64,000 nt of DNA from positions 1 to 64,000 of the forward strand of contig UQST01000001.1 in the NCBI GenBank assembly GCA_900543815.1. The letters run 5' to 3'. The position numbers and the translations under genes were made by a program. Every line of letters starts with the position of its first letter. The stretch's first letter is position 1. Under the pieces are notes generated by a model. That model was not told the DNA's origin. It was given only the letters and a program-made list of their open reading frames with translations, and made no database searches. The stretch comes from an uncultured Prevotellaceae bacterium (GTDB lineage: Bacteria; Bacteroidota; Bacteroidia; Bacteroidales; Bacteroidaceae). Positions 35,682 to 43,649 of the stretch are shown piece by piece.

Positions 35682-35807
35682 GTTTTTCCGAGCAAAATTC
35701 TTGTGAAAACCGGGGAGCGTGCCGCTTGACCTCCTCCAGCATCCCTTTTTCATCATCTCAAGCGCCCGCAGGGTACAGGCCAGCCTTTTTCTCCATTTGC
35801 AGAAAAA

Positions 35808-35925
35808 CCGTCCCATTGTCAAAGGAAAACTGTTGTTTTTCCGTCCCATTTTGTTGTTTTTGCGATGAAACCACGAAAAACAACACGAAAAACAACGCCC
35901 CTTGGCGCACGAAACGGTAGTTTTG
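35808..35925 (+). promoter_or_regulatory. Operator-like repeats and promoter box upstream of the 1300-residue protein
   Basis: CCGTCCCATT occurs at 35808 and 35841. GTTGTTTTTSCG occurs at 35832 and 35853, and its inverse CGAAAAACAAC at 35874 and 35886. TAGTTTTG (35918-35925) matches the -7 box, 27 bp before the ATG. The four inverted and direct copies look like binding sites for a multimeric regulator. Confidence 0.6.
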
Positions 35926-35952
35926 CTATCATTTCAACCAAATTCTACACCT

Positions 35953-38900
35953 ATGAAGAAAGCTATTACTCTCATCCGCCGCTCGCTCTGCCTGATGGCT
36001 GCAGCGGCACTGGCATTCCCCTCTGTGGCGCTCCGGGCCGAAGCCGGGCACCCTGTGTATAAGATTACATTCGCCGGACGTGGCGAAAGCAAGACCGTAG
36101 ATGAAGTGCTGGTGGAGAATCTCTCCAACGGCCAGAGCGCCTCCCTGCGCGGGCAGGATACGCTCCTGCTCAAGGCCAAGGGCGACCTCACGGCCATCGG
36201 CAGCCTCCGCTCGGGCACTGCAGGCGACCTGCGCATAGCCGACGGGCGCGTACAGCTTGCCCTGCCCCAGCCCTCCAGTGTGCAGATAGCCGTATATACG
36301 ATGGACGGACGGCTCGCCTGGCAGACACGCATGCAGGCCTCCTCGCGCTCGGCATCGGTGGCGCTTCCCCCGCTGGCCAAGGGTGTGTATGTGGTGCGCG
36401 CCACGGCTCCCGGACTGGAGCAGAGCGTGAAGTGGGCAGGAGGCAGCGCCCTGACGCTGGCCGCCGGGCACACCTGGGATGCAGCCGAGGCCGAGGAGCA
36501 GCCCCAGGCCGTTGACCTCATGCAGCCCCTCTTTGCAGCCGATGCCGAAGGGCAGGCGCGTGGCGTGGAGATGGAGTTTGCGCTGGGCGACATGCTGCGC
36601 CTCACCGGCACGTCGGGACAGATGCGCACCATCACCATGAACTCGCCGCGCAGCAGCCATCCCATCCACTTCGACTTCTTCCGCTGTGAGGATTCCGACG
36701 GCTACAACTACACCATCGTGCGCGTGGGCGACCAGCTGTGGATGGCCGAGGACCTGCATGCCAAGCGGGTCAAAGGCGTGACCAGGATAGAGAGCGTGAA
36801 GAAGTGGTACCGTGAGGTGGGAGGCCGTCCCTCCTGGATGCTCGTGCTGGCCGACGACAACGTGTATTATACCAAGGCTGCTGCAGAGCTGGCGCTGCCC
36901 GAGGGATGGAGCCTCCCCACCCAGGGCGAGGTGGATTACCTGGTAAAGAAGCTGGGCGGCTACAGCCAGGCAGGCCGTGCGCTCAAGAGCCGCGGCACGG
37001 AATGGCCCACCAGGGAGACCAGTCTGGATGCCAGTTCGGCCGGCTTTGTCCCCCATGGCGACCTCTACAGCGGCACCCTCAATGCCACCGACCAGGCGCG
37101 GTATGTGCTGCGCAGCACCCACAACCTGCTGCCTACCAGCCTGGTGCTGGAGGACGGAAAGGACCGGGCGAGAGTCATGCACCACGTGTGCCGTAGCGTA
37201 GGATTCCACGTGCGAGGCATGCGCAGCGCCCCATCGGCCTATACTGAGATGATGGAGAAGTTCAATCTCACACCCCGTAACATGCCGGCGCGTGTGAAGA
37301 GCGAGAGCAAAGGCCCCCTGGGCGACACCTACATCATGAAGGCCGGCATGCAGAGCGTGGCCTTCGACTTCGGCGGTGGACAGTATCGCTCGGCCAACAT
37401 CGAGAAGCGCTCGGGCATCCTCTCCTGCCGCGACAAGTACGGCCGCGACCCCAGGGCTTTCGACTTCCACCACAATGCCTTTGCCGACCAGGACCGTGCC
37501 ACTACGCTGCGCAAGATGACAGCCATGACCTCGCCCAGCGGGCGGCAGTATATCGTGGAGGGCAAGTGGAGCCGACACATGCGCCTGTGGACACAGGTCA
37601 TCAATGGCAAATACAAGCGTACCGACACCCCCGATGTGTTTGGCGACGGCACTGTCACGCTGGAGTTCTATGGCGACTCAGCGCAGGACTACAGGCAACT
37701 CAGGAAGGTCACTCTGCCCGACACATACAATTATCCCAGTTTGCCCAAAGGCACCCTCAAGTATTTCCTCTACGATGACGAGAACCGCACAACGGAGTCG
37801 CGCATCGACTACGTGCAGAGGTATTTCCAGATACTGGCGGCTGACTTCAACGAGGATGGCGTGGACGATATCCTCATCAACGTGAACGGCGACGTGTATA
37901 TCTACGATGGAGCCATGCTGCTGGACGGCAGGGCAGCACAGTCCAGGATGGCACACCGCAGTTTCCGCGCTTCTGCAGGCGACAACGCGCCGGTGCGTGT
38001 GGCACTGGGCGATGTGAACAGCGATGGCGTGCAGGACGTGCTCGTGATGCGGGCCAAGGCGAAGTGCATACTGACGGTGTGCAAGAACGGCGACCTGGAC
38101 AATGTGCTGGCTTCGACGCAGTTGCCCAATGACGGGAAGAACACATGGTTTATCGACCTCAAGGTGGGGCGCGTGACCAACAGCACCTACCCCGAGATAG
38201 TGACCCTGATGCGCGACTTCAGCGGAACCACCATTGCCCACAACGCCACGATGAACATCTATCGCTACAGGCAGGGAGCGTCGGGCAATCTGGAGACGGT
38301 GCCTATGGACGGGAACAATGTGGGCAGTTTCAGGGGCAACGACGGCCACATGGGCAACTGCAACATCACGCTGCCTTACCTGCGCGGGCAGGCCAATCCC
38401 TGCGATATCATCGTTGGAGCCGACCTGTGGACGTGGGACGCTGCCCTGGGCAAGGTGAAGTTCGTGGAGCAGGTGCTCGGCTTCGTTGACAAAACGCAGT
38501 GGTCCATCCTGGCCGACCATATCATAGCAGCCGACGTGAAGGGCACCGGGCAGGACGGGCTCTACTACTTCGCCACCTGGAACAGCTACGACCGCAATGC
38601 CGAGCGATACAGTCTCACCTGCATGTGTGACGCGTGGTTTGAACCCAGGGCCGACTTTGACAAGGAACACAAGTACACTGTCACCCGCGTTACTGACTAT
38701 GATGACAAGTACTTCCATTACGGTAAGAATGGCACCCGATGGGAGAACAGCGGGCAGCTCAACCAGGTGGAACTCATGTGGTGGTTCGGCAGCAGAGACG
38801 CCGAATGGGGCAACGCTGCCACCCTGTGTGCCGTGAACGACCGCACGCTGGGCAAGCGCCTGAAGTTCAAGAGCCGCCAGACAGCCTTCTCGGAGCCTCG

Positions 38901-39855
38901 TATCCATGCCATGCTGGCAGCGCCTCCCACCTTCACCTATGGCGAGGGCGAGCAGGATCCCGGCTATGACTTCGTCACCTCGTGGGGCTACTCGCGCAGC
39001 ACCTCCACCGAGACCACCAAGTCGAGCAGCATCTCCTCGTCGGCCATCTTGGGCTTCGAACTGGAAATCAATGCTCCCATCACCGGGCAGAAGATAGCCG
39101 GCATGGACTTCACAACCAAGATCCAGCAGGAGTGCACCTCTTCCACCTCATCGGGCAAGACCGTCACCTATAGCCAGCAATACGAGGCGCGCGACGATGA
39201 CCGCGTGGTGATACAGGTGACCCCCTACACCGTATATACCTACGTGATAGAGCAGGCCGAGAATCCCGACGAGATAGGAGGCGACTTCATCATCGCCATG
39301 CCCGGGCAGTCCAGGACTATCGGTCTGGCAGTACAGGACTTCCAGTATCTGATGGCAGACGCTCCCGGCACACCCGACATCAGCCAGGTGTTTGCCCACA
39401 ACATCGGTGACCCTTATTCTTATCCCGCCTCCAGTGCCGAAATACGGTCGGTAGGAAACGTGATGTGGGGCAATGGCAAGGAGAACGATTGGGTGACCAC
39501 GGGGTCGGGAGGCTCGGTCATCCGCGAGATAGCCCTCGATGAGACCACCTCGCATACGGCTGGCTTCACCTTCGGGGTGGAGACCGAACTGGTGGTCACC
39601 ACGGGATGCGTGAAGGCTGGAGCAGGCTTTGGCTACAACGACACCAACGAGACCACACACAGCGAGGGCAAAGGCTTTGCCGTGTCGGCCTGTGTGCCAG
39701 GCCTGGCCTCGGGCGACCGCAACCCCGCGCGCAGCTTCTTCGACTGGAACCTGTGCTGGTACAAATACACGCTCGACGGACAGACATTCCCCGTGGTGAA
39801 CTATATCGTGAAGCCCAAGGGTGCCTCGCGGGTGGCTGCCAAGCACACCAGGTGA
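35953..39855 (+). CDS. Large exported protein: FISUMP domain, FG-GAP/VCBS-like repeats, toxin-like C-terminus
   Basis: This 1300-residue protein has a signal peptide (1-28, LCLMAAAALAFPSVALRAEA). Residues about 110-155 (IAVYTMDGRLAW ... LAKGVYVVRA) resemble a type IX sorting domain but lie near the N-terminus, where it cannot act as a secretion tail. A FISUMP domain follows at about 245-420 (VGDQLWMAEDL, PEGWSLPTQGEVDYL). Residues about 630-705 contain FG-GAP/VCBS-type motifs (DFNEDGVDDILI, GDVNSDGVQDVLV). The C-terminal 300 residues have long alternating Ser/Thr stretches (STSTETTKSSSISSSA) and paired amphipathic strands reminiscent of aerolysin-like pore formers. I chose the ATG at 35953; the 17-codon extension upstream crosses the promoter. 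Its role is unknown. Confidence 0.8.
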   Translation: MKKAITLIRRSLCLMAAAALAFPSVALRAEAGHPVYKITFAGRGESKTVDEVLVENLSNGQSASLRGQDTLLLKAKGDLTAIGSLRSGTAGDLRIADGRVQLALPQPSSVQIAVYTMDGRLAWQTRMQASSRSASVALPPLAKGVYVVRATAPGLEQSVKWAGGSALTLAAGHTWDAAEAEEQPQAVDLMQPLFAADAEGQARGVEMEFALGDMLRLTGTSGQMRTITMNSPRSSHPIHFDFFRCEDSDGYNYTIVRVGDQLWMAEDLHAKRVKGVTRIESVKKWYREVGGRPSWMLVLADDNVYYTKAAAELALPEGWSLPTQGEVDYLVKKLGGYSQAGRALKSRGTEWPTRETSLDASSAGFVPHGDLYSGTLNATDQARYVLRSTHNLLPTSLVLEDGKDRARVMHHVCRSVGFHVRGMRSAPSAYTEMMEKFNLTPRNMPARVKSESKGPLGDTYIMKAGMQSVAFDFGGGQYRSANIEKRSGILSCRDKYGRDPRAFDFHHNAFADQDRATTLRKMTAMTSPSGRQYIVEGKWSRHMRLWTQVINGKYKRTDTPDVFGDGTVTLEFYGDSAQDYRQLRKVTLPDTYNYPSLPKGTLKYFLYDDENRTTESRIDYVQRYFQILAADFNEDGVDDILINVNGDVYIYDGAMLLDGRAAQSRMAHRSFRASAGDNAPVRVALGDVNSDGVQDVLVMRAKAKCILTVCKNGDLDNVLASTQLPNDGKNTWFIDLKVGRVTNSTYPEIVTLMRDFSGTTIAHNATMNIYRYRQGASGNLETVPMDGNNVGSFRGNDGHMGNCNITLPYLRGQANPCDIIVGADLWTWDAALGKVKFVEQVLGFVDKTQWSILADHIIAADVKGTGQDGLYYFATWNSYDRNAERYSLTCMCDAWFEPRADFDKEHKYTVTRVTDYDDKYFHYGKNGTRWENSGQLNQVELMWWFGSRDAEWGNAATLCAVNDRTLGKRLKFKSRQTAFSEPRIHAMLAAPPTFTYGEGEQDPGYDFVTSWGYSRSTSTETTKSSSISSSAILGFELEINAPITGQKIAGMDFTTKIQQECTSSTSSGKTVTYSQQYEARDDDRVVIQVTPYTVYTYVIEQAENPDEIGGDFIIAMPGQSRTIGLAVQDFQYLMADAPGTPDISQVFAHNIGDPYSYPASSAEIRSVGNVMWGNGKENDWVTTGSGGSVIREIALDETTSHTAGFTFGVETELVVTTGCVKAGAGFGYNDTNETTHSEGKGFAVSACVPGLASGDRNPARSFFDWNLCWYKYTLDGQTFPVVNYIVKPKGASRVAAKHTR

Positions 39856-39896
39856 TGCCTGCGGGCAGGGTGGAAAGTCCTGCATGGTACTGACAA

Positions 39897-39939
39897 AGGG
39901 GCGCACAACGGTTCTGGCAAGGGGCCGATGTGCGCCCCT
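39897..39939. terminator. Hairpin after the large exported protein
   Basis: A perfect 11-bp stem AGGGGCGCACA (39897-39907) with its complement at 39929-39939 and a 21-nt loop. No T tract follows, so it may act with Rho or stabilise the 3' end. Confidence 0.5.
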
Positions 39940-39984
39940 CATGTGTGCGGGCATGCGCGCAAACCAATAATTATATGCGTATAG

Positions 39985-40015
39985 TTGGCTGTCTGAGATA
40001 TAATTAGTATCTTTG
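39985..40015 (+). promoter_or_regulatory. Promoter of tig
   Basis: TTGG (39985-39988), a 19-bp spacer and TATCTTTG (40008-40015), about 58 bp before the tig ATG. Confidence 0.65.
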
Positions 40016-40073
40016 CACGCATTTTTGCAAAGACAGACAGAGTACATAAGATAATAACAAACATATAGCAACG

Positions 40074-41441
40074 ATGAATATTTCATTCGAGAAAGTAAAT
40101 GAAGTGAACGCCCTGCTGACCCTTTCGCTGGTGAAGGCAGACTACGAGGAGAACGTTAACAAGGCCCTGAAGGACTTCCGCAAGAAGGCCCAGATGCCTG
40201 GCTTCCGCCCCGGACAGGTGCCCATGGGCCTGCTGAAGAAGCGCTTTGGCACAGAAATCACCGCTGAGGAGGTTAACAAGATTCTGGGTAAAGAACTGAC
40301 CAAATATATCCACGACGAGAAGATCAACGTGCTGGGCGAGCCTCTGCCCAACGAAGAGAAGACCCCTGCCATCGACTTCGATACACAGGAGGACTTCACT
40401 TTCGTGTTCGACGTGGCACTCGCTCCTGAGTTCGATGCCAAGGTGAGCGACAAGGACGAGCTCGACTACTACGACATCACAGTGGATGATGCCATGGTAG
40501 ATAAGCAGGTGCAGGTGTATGCACAGCGCGCCGGCGAGTACAGCAAGGTAGATTCCTACGAGGAGCGCGATATGGTGAAGGGTATCCTCACACAGCTCGG
40601 CGAGGACGGACAGCCCGTGGAGGGCGGACTCCAGAAGGAGGATGCAGTGATGCTGCCCGGCTACATGAAGAACGATGAGGAGAAGGCCAAGTTCAATGGC
40701 TTGAAGGTCAATGACGTGATTGTCATCAATCTGGCAAAGGCCTATGACAACAATGACGTGGAGGTGTCAAGTCTGCTGGGCATCACCAAGGAGCAGGCTG
40801 CCGAGGCCAAGTCAGACTTCAGCTACCAGGTGACGGAAATCACTCGCTTCGTGCCTGCAGAGGTCAACCAGGAGCTCTTCGACAAGATTCTGGGCGAGGG
40901 CAAGGTGAATGGCGAGGAGGAGTTCCGCGCAAGCATCGCCGAGAGCATGAAGCAGGACTTTGCCGCTGATAGCGAGTTCAAGTTCGCCCGCGACCTGCGT
41001 GCTTACCTCACAAAGCGCATTGGCACACTGCAGTATCCCGAGGAGATGCTCAAGCGCATTATGAAGCTCAACAACAAGGACAAGGATGATGAGTACATCG
41101 AGCGCAACTTCAAGCCCAGCCTCGACGAGCTGACATGGCACCTCATCAAGGAACAGTTGTGCGACCAACTGGAGGTGAAGATCCAGCAGGAGGACGTGCT
41201 CGAGACTGCCAAGATGGCTACACGCATGCAGTTTGCGCAGTATGGCATGACCAACGTGCCCGAGGATGCACTCACACACTATGCCAACGAGATGCTCAAG
41301 AACGAGCAGCAGGCCGAGGCTCTCGTGACTCGCGCCGTGGAGAACAAGATTGTGGAGAAGGCCAAGGCTGTTGTCAAGCTCAACCACAAGCAGGTGACCA
41401 TGGACGAGTTCAACAAGATGATGAGCGAGAAGGAGGCTTAA
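40074..41441 (+). CDS. tig: Trigger factor chaperone
   Basis: This 455-residue protein has the ribosome-docking signature GFRPGQVPMGLLKKRFG near residue 42. The central part is the expected place of the peptidyl-prolyl isomerase domain, but it is divergent (EERDMVKGILTQLGEDGQ), and the C-terminal helical arms are long and charged. It lies upstream of clpP-clpX in the widely conserved tig-clpP-clpX order. Confidence 0.93.
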   Translation: MNISFEKVNEVNALLTLSLVKADYEENVNKALKDFRKKAQMPGFRPGQVPMGLLKKRFGTEITAEEVNKILGKELTKYIHDEKINVLGEPLPNEEKTPAIDFDTQEDFTFVFDVALAPEFDAKVSDKDELDYYDITVDDAMVDKQVQVYAQRAGEYSKVDSYEERDMVKGILTQLGEDGQPVEGGLQKEDAVMLPGYMKNDEEKAKFNGLKVNDVIVINLAKAYDNNDVEVSSLLGITKEQAAEAKSDFSYQVTEITRFVPAEVNQELFDKILGEGKVNGEEEFRASIAESMKQDFAADSEFKFARDLRAYLTKRIGTLQYPEEMLKRIMKLNNKDKDDEYIERNFKPSLDELTWHLIKEQLCDQLEVKIQQEDVLETAKMATRMQFAQYGMTNVPEDALTHYANEMLKNEQQAEALVTRAVENKIVEKAKAVVKLNHKQVTMDEFNKMMSEKEA

Positions 41442-41495
41442 GCCACCTCGCGCACATGCGTGCGTGCGCGCACGCATAGTATATATAATGAGTAA

Positions 41496-41533
41496 CATTG
41501 GGGACGATTCCGCCTGTGGAACCGTCCCCAATG
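41496..41533 (+). promoter_or_regulatory. Strong hairpin between tig and clpP
   Basis: CATTGGGGACG (41496-41506) pairs perfectly with 41523-41533. After one mismatch, TTCC/GGAA extends it to 15 base pairs with a 6-nt loop. There is no T tract. It lies 27 bp before the chosen clpP ATG and could attenuate, process or stabilise the message. Confidence 0.75.
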
Positions 41534-41559
41534 CCCCAAATAAACCTATCAACCGCATT

Positions 41560-42234
41560 ATGGACAACGATTTCAGAAAATATGCAACCCGCCATCTGGG
41601 CATGAGCGGGATGGTGCTGGACGATGTGGTGAGCATGCAGAACCAGTACATGAACCCCTATATCCTGGAGGAGAGGCAGCTCAATGTGACTCAGATGGAC
41701 GTTTTCAGCCGTCTCATGATGGACCGCGTCATCTTCCTCGGCACGCAGATAGACGACTATACAGCCAATACACTGCAGGCCCAGCTGCTCTATCTCGACA
41801 GCGTTGACCCAGGAAAGGACATCAGCATCTACATCAACAGTCCCGGCGGAAGCGTCTATGCTGGTCTGGGCATCTACGATACCATGCAGTTCATCAGCAG
41901 TGATGTGAGCACCATATGCACAGGCATGGCAGCCAGCATGGCGGCGGTTCTGCTCGTGGCAGGCACTGAGGGCAAGCGTGCAGCGCTGCGCCACAGCCGT
42001 GTCATGATACACCAGCCCCTGGGTGGAGCGCAGGGACAGGCCAGTGACATCGAGATAACTGCCCGCGAGATACAGAAACTGAAGAAGGAGTTATACGCTA
42101 TCATCTCCGAACACTCGCATACGGATTATGACAAGGTGTGGGCTGACAGTGACCGCGATTACTGGATGACATCGCAGGAGGCGCTGGAGTATGGCATGAT
42201 AGACCGCATCTATAGCAAAAACGAGAAGGCATAA
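41560..42234 (+). CDS. clpP: ATP-dependent Clp protease proteolytic subunit
   Basis: This 224-residue serine protease has the catalytic triad Ser126 (GMAASMAA), His151 (MIHQPLGG) and Asp200 (DSDRDYW). The start is set at MDNDFRKYATRH. The longer frame from 41464 would translate through the hairpin and read poorly. clpX begins one base after the stop, so the protease and its unfoldase are made together. Confidence 0.95.
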   Translation: MDNDFRKYATRHLGMSGMVLDDVVSMQNQYMNPYILEERQLNVTQMDVFSRLMMDRVIFLGTQIDDYTANTLQAQLLYLDSVDPGKDISIYINSPGGSVYAGLGIYDTMQFISSDVSTICTGMAASMAAVLLVAGTEGKRAALRHSRVMIHQPLGGAQGQASDIEITAREIQKLKKELYAIISEHSHTDYDKVWADSDRDYWMTSQEALEYGMIDRIYSKNEKA

Positions 42235-42235
42235 G

Positions 42236-43477
42236 ATGGCAGGAGGAGCAAAAAGAACCGGACGCCACTGCTCGTTCTGTGGCCGTAAGGAGTCGGAAGT
42301 GGGACTCCTGTTGACAGGCGTGGATGGCAGTTGCATCTGCGATGAGTGCGTGCACCAGGCCAATGAGGTGCTGCTTGCCAACTTCCCGCAGGCTGGCAAG
42401 GGAAAGGCTGTGAATCTGAAGTTGGAGGAGCTGCCCAAGCCTCACGAGATAAAGGATTACCTCGACCAGTACGTCATAGGACAGGACGATGCCAAGCGAT
42501 ATCTCGCCGTATCGGTCTATAACCACTACAAGAGGCTGATGCAGGACACCACCGATGACGGTGTGGAGATTGAGAAGAGCAATATCGTGATGGTTGGTTC
42601 CACGGGAACCGGCAAGACGCTGCTGGCCCGCACAATCGCCAAACTGCTCAAGGTGCCCTTCACCATTGTGGATGCCACGGTCTTCACCGAGGCTGGCTAC
42701 GTGGGCGAAGACGTGGAGAGCATCCTCAGCCGCCTGCTTCAGGTGGCCGACTATGACGTTGATGCAGCCCAGCGAGGCATTGTCTTCATCGACGAGATAG
42801 ACAAGATAGCACGCAAGAGCGACAATCCCAGCATCACGCGCGACGTTAGCGGTGAAGGCGTACAGCAGGGACTGTTGAAGTTGCTCGAGGGTTCTATGGT
42901 CAATGTAACGCCCAAGGGAGGCCGTAAGCACCCCGACCAGGACTACATCCACGTGGATACACGCAACATCCTGTTCATCTGCGGCGGAGCCTTCGACGGC
43001 ATCGAGCGCAAGATAGCCCAGCGTCTGAACACCCATGTGGTGGGCTTCGACAGCGTGCAGAACGTGCAGCGCATCGACACCAAGAACCTCATGAAGTACA
43101 TCCAGCCGCAGGACCTCAAGAGTTTCGGCCTGATCCCCGAGATTATCGGTCGCCTGCCCGTGCTCACCTACCTCAATCCTCTGGACAAGCAGGCGCTGCG
43201 CAATATCCTCACAGAGCCCAAGAACTCTATCGTGAAGCAGCAGGTCAAACTCTTCAAAATGGATGGCATCGACCTTTCATTCGAGCCCGAGATGTTTGAC
43301 TACGTGGTGGATAAGGCCGTGGAGTACAAACTGGGTGCCCGCGGACTGCGCAGCATCATGGAGGCCATTATGATAGACGCACAGTTTGATGCCCCTTCGT
43401 GCAAGAGCAAGAAGCTGGTCATCACTGCCGACTATGCCCGTAAGCAGTTGGAGAAATCGCAGCAGCTTCTGGCCTGA
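42236..43477 (+). CDS. clpX: Clp protease ATPase ClpX
   Basis: This 413-residue AAA+ unfoldase has the N-terminal zinc-binding domain (Cys12, Cys15, Cys35, Cys38), Walker A GSTGTGKT, Walker B IVFIDEIDKIA, and sensor regions ending in GARGLRSIMEAI. It delivers substrates to ClpP. A strong hairpin follows. Confidence 0.97.
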   Translation: MAGGAKRTGRHCSFCGRKESEVGLLLTGVDGSCICDECVHQANEVLLANFPQAGKGKAVNLKLEELPKPHEIKDYLDQYVIGQDDAKRYLAVSVYNHYKRLMQDTTDDGVEIEKSNIVMVGSTGTGKTLLARTIAKLLKVPFTIVDATVFTEAGYVGEDVESILSRLLQVADYDVDAAQRGIVFIDEIDKIARKSDNPSITRDVSGEGVQQGLLKLLEGSMVNVTPKGGRKHPDQDYIHVDTRNILFICGGAFDGIERKIAQRLNTHVVGFDSVQNVQRIDTKNLMKYIQPQDLKSFGLIPEIIGRLPVLTYLNPLDKQALRNILTEPKNSIVKQQVKLFKMDGIDLSFEPEMFDYVVDKAVEYKLGARGLRSIMEAIMIDAQFDAPSCKSKKLVITADYARKQLEKSQQLLA

Positions 43478-43506
43478 ACAGCCATAGCCGGCAAGAGACA
43501 AAACCC

Positions 43507-43545
43507 TAAGAGGGGTGCCCGAATATGTTGCGGGCACCCCTCTTA
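43507..43545 (+). terminator. Hairpin terminator after clpX
   Basis: A 15-bp perfect stem (TAAGAGGGGTGCCCG with its complement) and 9-nt loop. The following sequence CGCTTTG has only a weak T tract. Confidence 0.7.
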
Positions 43546-43598
43546 CGCTTTGTAAACCGCCTATTAACGCCCTTTTGCGAAAAAAACACCGTTATAAA

Positions 43599-43629
43599 TT
43601 TGGAAAGCAACCAAATTGTCTTATCTTTG
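43599..43629 (+). promoter_or_regulatory. Promoter of the second recQ
   Basis: TTTG (43599-43602), a 19-bp spacer and TATCTTTG (43622-43629), 20 bp before the ATG: an exact match to the Bacteroidetes consensus. Confidence 0.75.
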
Positions 43630-43649
43630 TAGGAGACTAATACTGCGTG

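Noticed and set aside
41464..41559. N-terminal extension of clpP
   Set aside because: It would translate the tig-clpP hairpin and is not like ClpP propeptides.
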